From Actinomycetota bacterium (GTDB taxonomy: Bacteria; Actinomycetota; UBA4738; HRBIN12): DNA of 64,000 nucleotides. The stretch covers positions 1 through 64,000 of the forward strand of contig JBBECT010000007.1 of NCBI GenBank assembly GCA_040881665.1. Direction: 5' to 3'. The position numbers and the translations under genes were made by a program. A model generated the notes under the pieces. That model saw only the letters and a list, made by a program, of their open reading frames with translations, had not been told where the DNA came from and searched no databases. This document shows positions 61,169 to 64,000 of the stretch, in pieces (the first letter of the stretch is position 1; every line of letters begins with the position of its first letter).

Positions 61169-62398
61169 GTGTCTCACAGCGACTGGCGGGATCCGGTAGC
61201 CCACCTGCGAGCGATCCTGTCCGGCCCCACCCAACAGCAGCAGCGGATTGCTCGGGCCGCGGGGGTCACGATTCCGGCTCGTTTGCCGCAGCCTGTCGCC
61301 GCCGCGCGACTTCGCGCCGCACTTAGAATCGACCTTGAGCTTACCCGCGAGTACGAGCCTTCGGACGGCGAACTCGCCTACCTTGCCGCGCTAGCCAACT
61401 CGCTGGGTGTCCCCGTTCCCAGCTGCTCAACGCGCGGCGAAGTAAGGGCTTGGGTTCAAGCACTTCGCGCGAAACAACGACGCGCATCACTCCGCGCCCT
61501 GAAGTTGAAAAGTGGCGACATCGTGGCTGTGGAGAACGACCCGATGTCTGCTGAGGAAGTTTCTTCGATAGGAAGGGACGGGACTGTGTACTTGAGAGGT
61601 CATCGGCAGGCGTGGCCAGACACCCTAACTGTGTTGGCACGTCCCAACGACCAGTCCGACCACGCAGCCGCCTATCGTCAACAAGCCCGGAACAATGCGG
61701 CCGCCCGAGCACGCCGACGTGCCCCCTCTCTGGAGATGCTTCGTCAGCTCCAGAACTTCGCGTGCCCGGACACGCCAACCGCCGTCGAGATCGACGAACT
61801 CGAGCGCGTTGTCGATGCTGCTACCGACGAGGGGCCAATCCAGGCCTACCTCGGGGCCCATCCCCACGTGCTGGGAATGTTGATGCGTGGACCCGATCGC
61901 TTCGTAGTTCCGCAGGTGAGGCTCGGCAGAGATTATGTGGGCGACTTCTTCCTTGCGAATGTTGATTCCTCTGGTATCAGATGGATTCTGCTGGAGCTCG
62001 AAACACCGAAAAGCGACACCACGTTGGCGAAGAGCAGACGCCTCGACAAACACGCGAGAGACGGGCTAGGTCAGATCCGCGAATGGCGGGAATGGTTGCA
62101 GAACAATCTCGACCAAGCTAAGCGACCGCGCTCGGAGGATGGGTTGGGTCTGTTCGACATGAGGCCGCAGGCTGACGGACTGTTGCTCGTCGGCCGAAGA
62201 CACAGGCTAGGGACTGACGCTCGCTCCCTCCGGCGTCAACAGGCTGAGGAGAGCCGCGTGACAATTCACACATACGACTGGCTGATCGAGAGCCTCAGGG
62301 GGGCCTTGAGCTACGTAGGACCGCCTGGGGCCAACCCGCATCTGATTCATGACTTGCCCTCGTCTGATGGAGGAAGGACCGATGAGTCGAGGGGATAG
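61169..62398 (+). CDS. Shedu-type (SduA C-terminal, DUF4263) anti-phage nuclease
   Basis: A 409-residue protein. The C-terminal half (about 215-385) follows the SduA/DUF4263 pattern: PIQAYLGAHPHVLGML, GRDYVGDFFLANV (Asp259), WILLELETPKS (Glu276), GQIREWREWLQNNLD (Gln302), ADGLLLVGRRHRLG and VTIHTYDWLIESL. This is the PD-(D/E)xK nuclease of the Shedu defence system, although the usual ExK lysine position reads ELE with a lysine three residues on. The N-terminal 210 residues hold a separate domain (DGELAYLAALANSLGVPVPS; SGDIVAVENDPM; SSIGRDGTVYLRGHRQAWPD) that may sense phage infection. GTG start. It overlaps the HEPN gene by 17 bases. Confidence 0.78.
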   Translation: MSHSDWRDPVAHLRAILSGPTQQQQRIARAAGVTIPARLPQPVAAARLRAALRIDLELTREYEPSDGELAYLAALANSLGVPVPSCSTRGEVRAWVQALRAKQRRASLRALKLKSGDIVAVENDPMSAEEVSSIGRDGTVYLRGHRQAWPDTLTVLARPNDQSDHAAAYRQQARNNAAARARRRAPSLEMLRQLQNFACPDTPTAVEIDELERVVDAATDEGPIQAYLGAHPHVLGMLMRGPDRFVVPQVRLGRDYVGDFFLANVDSSGIRWILLELETPKSDTTLAKSRRLDKHARDGLGQIREWREWLQNNLDQAKRPRSEDGLGLFDMRPQADGLLLVGRRHRLGTDARSLRRQQAEESRVTIHTYDWLIESLRGALSYVGPPGANPHLIHDLPSSDGGRTDESRG

Positions 62399-63332
62399 AG
62401 GGAAGCTGACGGACGAGCTATACACCACGTCGAGAACGTTCGCCCGGACTTCGATAACAGCCTACGAAGACGATCAAGACAGCGTCTTCCTCCTGCACGC
62501 CGCCACAGCTCTCGAGCAACTCGCCAAAGCGTTCCTAGCATCCCAGCACCCTAGCTTGCTCATCGACAAGGACTTCGACGCCCTCTTGCATGTTGTGGGC
62601 TTGCCGCAGGCGGCAAAGCGCCCTCCGTCAAGAATGAGAACAGTAGGCATGGAGACCGCCTTGCAGAGGTGCTCCCTATTCGCACCGGCGCTGATGCGAA
62701 TGGACCGGGAGCTGAGCACACTCCGGGAGGTCCGCAACGGGCTAGTGCACCTAGGTCGGTCTGCTGAATCATCGTCAGAGGTGCTCCTTCCCTACCTCCA
62801 GGCCACGGACATCCTTCTCGCTGAGCTGGCTCAGGGAAACAAGGCCGACTATTGGGGAGACTCCCATCCATTCGTTACGGCGACGCTTTCGGAGGCGGTG
62901 GAATCCAACAGGGAGCAGGTCGAGCGGCTATTGAGCGACAGCAGGGCTGCGTTCACTCGTCGGTTCAAAGGCTCCGACCCTTCATGGAAGGAAGAAGTGG
63001 TCACGATCACCGTGTCAGGGTATGACCTCGACAGACTCGAGCGGCAGCTCTATGAGTGTCCAGCCTGCGGTAGTGACGCCCTCGCTGAAGGTCATATCGA
63101 GCCTGACTATGAATTCGACGAGGAAGTAGACGACGGTCAGTTCGTGGTCCACGCGGACTTGAAAGCGCTCTTCTTCTACCCCCAGAGGCTCCAGTGCAGG
63201 GTCTGCGGACTGCACCTGGACGGCCCACAGCAGATCGATGGCGCAGAAGTGCCTTCAAACTGGGAACTCCCCGACCCCAACCTCGACCAGCTCAATGCGT
63301 GGGAAGCGCGGTGGGCTGACGTGGACTACTAA
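62382..63332 (+). CDS. HEPN-domain protein with RxxxxH motif and C-terminal zinc ribbon
   Basis: A 316-residue protein. Residues about 10-160 are helical and HEPN-like: VFLLHAATALEQLAKAFLAS, then a long spacer, and LREVRNGLVHLGR with R118-N-G-L-V-H123, the RNase motif Rx4-6H of HEPN toxins. A helical linker (about 165-215) leads to a zinc ribbon (C226-P-A-C229 and C272-R-V-C275). ATG at 62382 is preceded by GGAGGAAGG and begins inside the Shedu-type gene, so the two proteins are translationally coupled. HEPN RNases cut host or phage RNA in defence. The partner relationship with the nuclease is inferred from the overlap. Confidence 0.75.
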   Translation: MSRGDRGKLTDELYTTSRTFARTSITAYEDDQDSVFLLHAATALEQLAKAFLASQHPSLLIDKDFDALLHVVGLPQAAKRPPSRMRTVGMETALQRCSLFAPALMRMDRELSTLREVRNGLVHLGRSAESSSEVLLPYLQATDILLAELAQGNKADYWGDSHPFVTATLSEAVESNREQVERLLSDSRAAFTRRFKGSDPSWKEEVVTITVSGYDLDRLERQLYECPACGSDALAEGHIEPDYEFDEEVDDGQFVVHADLKALFFYPQRLQCRVCGLHLDGPQQIDGAEVPSNWELPDPNLDQLNAWEARWADVDY

Positions 63333-63356
63333 GCCGATAGCGGCCCGAAACCCCTG

Positions 63357-64000
63357 TCACGGATGGCCACTCCCATTCCCTCCGTACGCCGCGCCGAGAG
63401 CGTCGGCTCCCGCTTCGGTCATCTTCTGCAGCACGTGTTGATACTGGTCCGCCGTGAAGCTCGAACTTGAGTGTCCCAACATCGCGCTCGCAACCTTCAC
63501 CTCGACACCCGCCTCGAGGAGCTGAGTCGCGGCCGCGTGTCGGAGTCCGTGGAGACTCAGGCTGCTGGGCAGTCCGGCGTTCTTGGCGATCCGCTTGAAG
63601 GCGTGGGTGAACCCGTCGGGATCGAGCGGTCCCCCGTCACCCCGATCGCACACCAGATCGGCTGTGGCCCATTCGCGGTCACTCCCGATGAGGAGCAAAC
63701 GGCGGCGCTGCTCGGCCCGGTGACGACGCAGGAACGCAACCAGCGCCGGCGGGATCGAGAGTCGGCGGTGGGCGTTCTCGGTTTTCGGCTCGACGAGCTC
63801 GAGCGGTTGACCCGATGCAGGACGCTGCAGCGCTCGCGAGATCGCCAGAGATCCACGTCCCTCGGACGGGAGATCGAAGTCCGACCATGCCAGGCCCAGC
63901 ACCTCACCGCGACGTGCACCCGTGAACGCCGCGATCGTCAACGGTGCGACCCACGGGGTTCCCTCGGCGCGCTGGAGAAGAGTACGCACCTGTTCGGCCG
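63357..64000 (-). CDS. Tyrosine recombinase/integrase, C-terminal part (cut by window edge)
   Basis: The last 214 residues of a phage-type integrase, reading into the window from beyond 64000. All catalytic residues of the core are visible: Arg in FTGARRGEVLGLAW, Lys in EPKTENAHRRLS, His-x-x-Arg in LHGLRHAAATQL, His in LGHSSSSFTAD and the tyrosine nucleophile in DQYQHVL. The N-terminal arm-binding domain is outside the window. It reads towards the HEPN gene, with a 24-base gap between the two convergent stops. Its presence together with tRNA-Lys implies that the intervening genes are mobile. Confidence 0.92.
   Translation of the reverse strand, partial: AEQVRTLLQRAEGTPWVAPLTIAAFTGARRGEVLGLAWSDFDLPSEGRGSLAISRALQRPASGQPLELVEPKTENAHRRLSIPPALVAFLRRHRAEQRRRLLLIGSDREWATADLVCDRGDGGPLDPDGFTHAFKRIAKNAGLPSSLSLHGLRHAAATQLLEAGVEVKVASAMLGHSSSSFTADQYQHVLQKMTEAGADALGAAYGGNGSGHP

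Larger units (their letters stand above)
60303..64000. mobile_element. Putative integrative element at tRNA-Lys (right end outside the window)
   Basis: Between tRNA-Lys and a tyrosine recombinase at the window edge lie a membrane protein, a Shedu-type nuclease and a HEPN/zinc-ribbon protein. This is the composition of a small defence-carrying integrative element inserted at a tRNA 3' end. The codon use and A-T content of the Shedu and HEPN genes are less GC-biased than those of the flanking genes. No copy of the tRNA 3' end is found up to 64000, so the right end must be beyond the window. Confidence 0.6.

Noticed and set aside
1-64000. CRISPR array
   Set aside because: No regularly spaced identical repeats of 25-40 bases were seen; the only periodic repeats are short 10-23 base-period motifs at recombination sites.

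Overview
This is a GC-rich (roughly two-thirds G+C) stretch of bacterial chromosome that looks like an uncultivated lineage of Actinomycetota. The clues are the protein families (a SpoIIE-phosphatase/STAS/HATPase partner-switching set, alpha/beta-hydrolase-cyclase fusions, a GPGG-type small membrane protein, LCP domains, an IS481-type transposase), frequent GTG/TTG starts and actinobacterial-looking lipoproteins. I cannot name the genus. There is no rRNA, no CRISPR array and no replication origin. Two tRNA genes are present (His-GTG and Lys-CTT).

Region 1-8.7 kb is a signalling and decay zone. It holds a SpoIIE-type phosphatase, an STAS anti-anti-sigma protein and a MEDS-HATPase protein, which are parts of one kind of partner-switching stress circuit. 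It also holds a run of alpha/beta-hydrolase-adenylyl-cyclase fusion genes: one intact, one with two frameshifts, and three loose C-terminal tails. At 9.1-12.9 kb lies a 1273-residue protein that fuses a peptidoglycan amidase, three family-2 glycosyltransferase-like domains and an LCP cell-wall ligase domain. From 12.9 to 19.4 kb come a Tat-exported cupredoxin, a broken IS481 element, membrane proteins, several gene remnants and a large FG-GAP repeat protein.

From 19.6 to 44.5 kb the window is a metabolic island. It starts with an MFS exporter, an aminotransferase and two zinc alcohol dehydrogenases. Then come divergent operons with three ACMSD-like amidohydrolases, two D-2-hydroxyacid dehydrogenases, an HMG-CoA-lyase/isopropylmalate-synthase-like aldolase, two M24 'creatinase-type' proteins, a rifampicin-phosphotransferase-like enzyme, a double Dabb protein, a complete NitT/TauT-type ABC transporter, two EamA permeases, a Gfo/Idh oxidoreductase, a GntR regulator and a ureohydrolase. 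A-T-rich palindromes sit in the three divergent promoter regions. Together these look like uptake and breakdown of one or a few small organic acids or amides whose identity the sequence does not reveal.

From 44.5 to 60 kb the content is more housekeeping: an ABC ATPase, purK-purE, a translationally coupled methylcitrate-cycle operon (prpD-prpB-prpC plus a methyltransferase), a phytoene-desaturase-like oxidoreductase with a homocysteine S-methyltransferase, a PAS-PAS histidine kinase, two tandem glutamate-1-semialdehyde-aminomutase-like enzymes, tRNA-His, a dienelactone-hydrolase-like protein and tRNA-Lys.

From tRNA-Lys to the window end (60.3-64 kb) is an apparent integrative element. It carries candidate recombinase arm repeats, a membrane protein, a Shedu-type (SduA C-terminal) nuclease overlapping a HEPN/zinc-ribbon protein with an RxxxxH motif, and a tyrosine recombinase cut by the window edge. 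The Shedu+HEPN pair is the best candidate here for an undescribed defence system; the amidase-GT-GT-GT-LCP fusion is the most unusual single protein.
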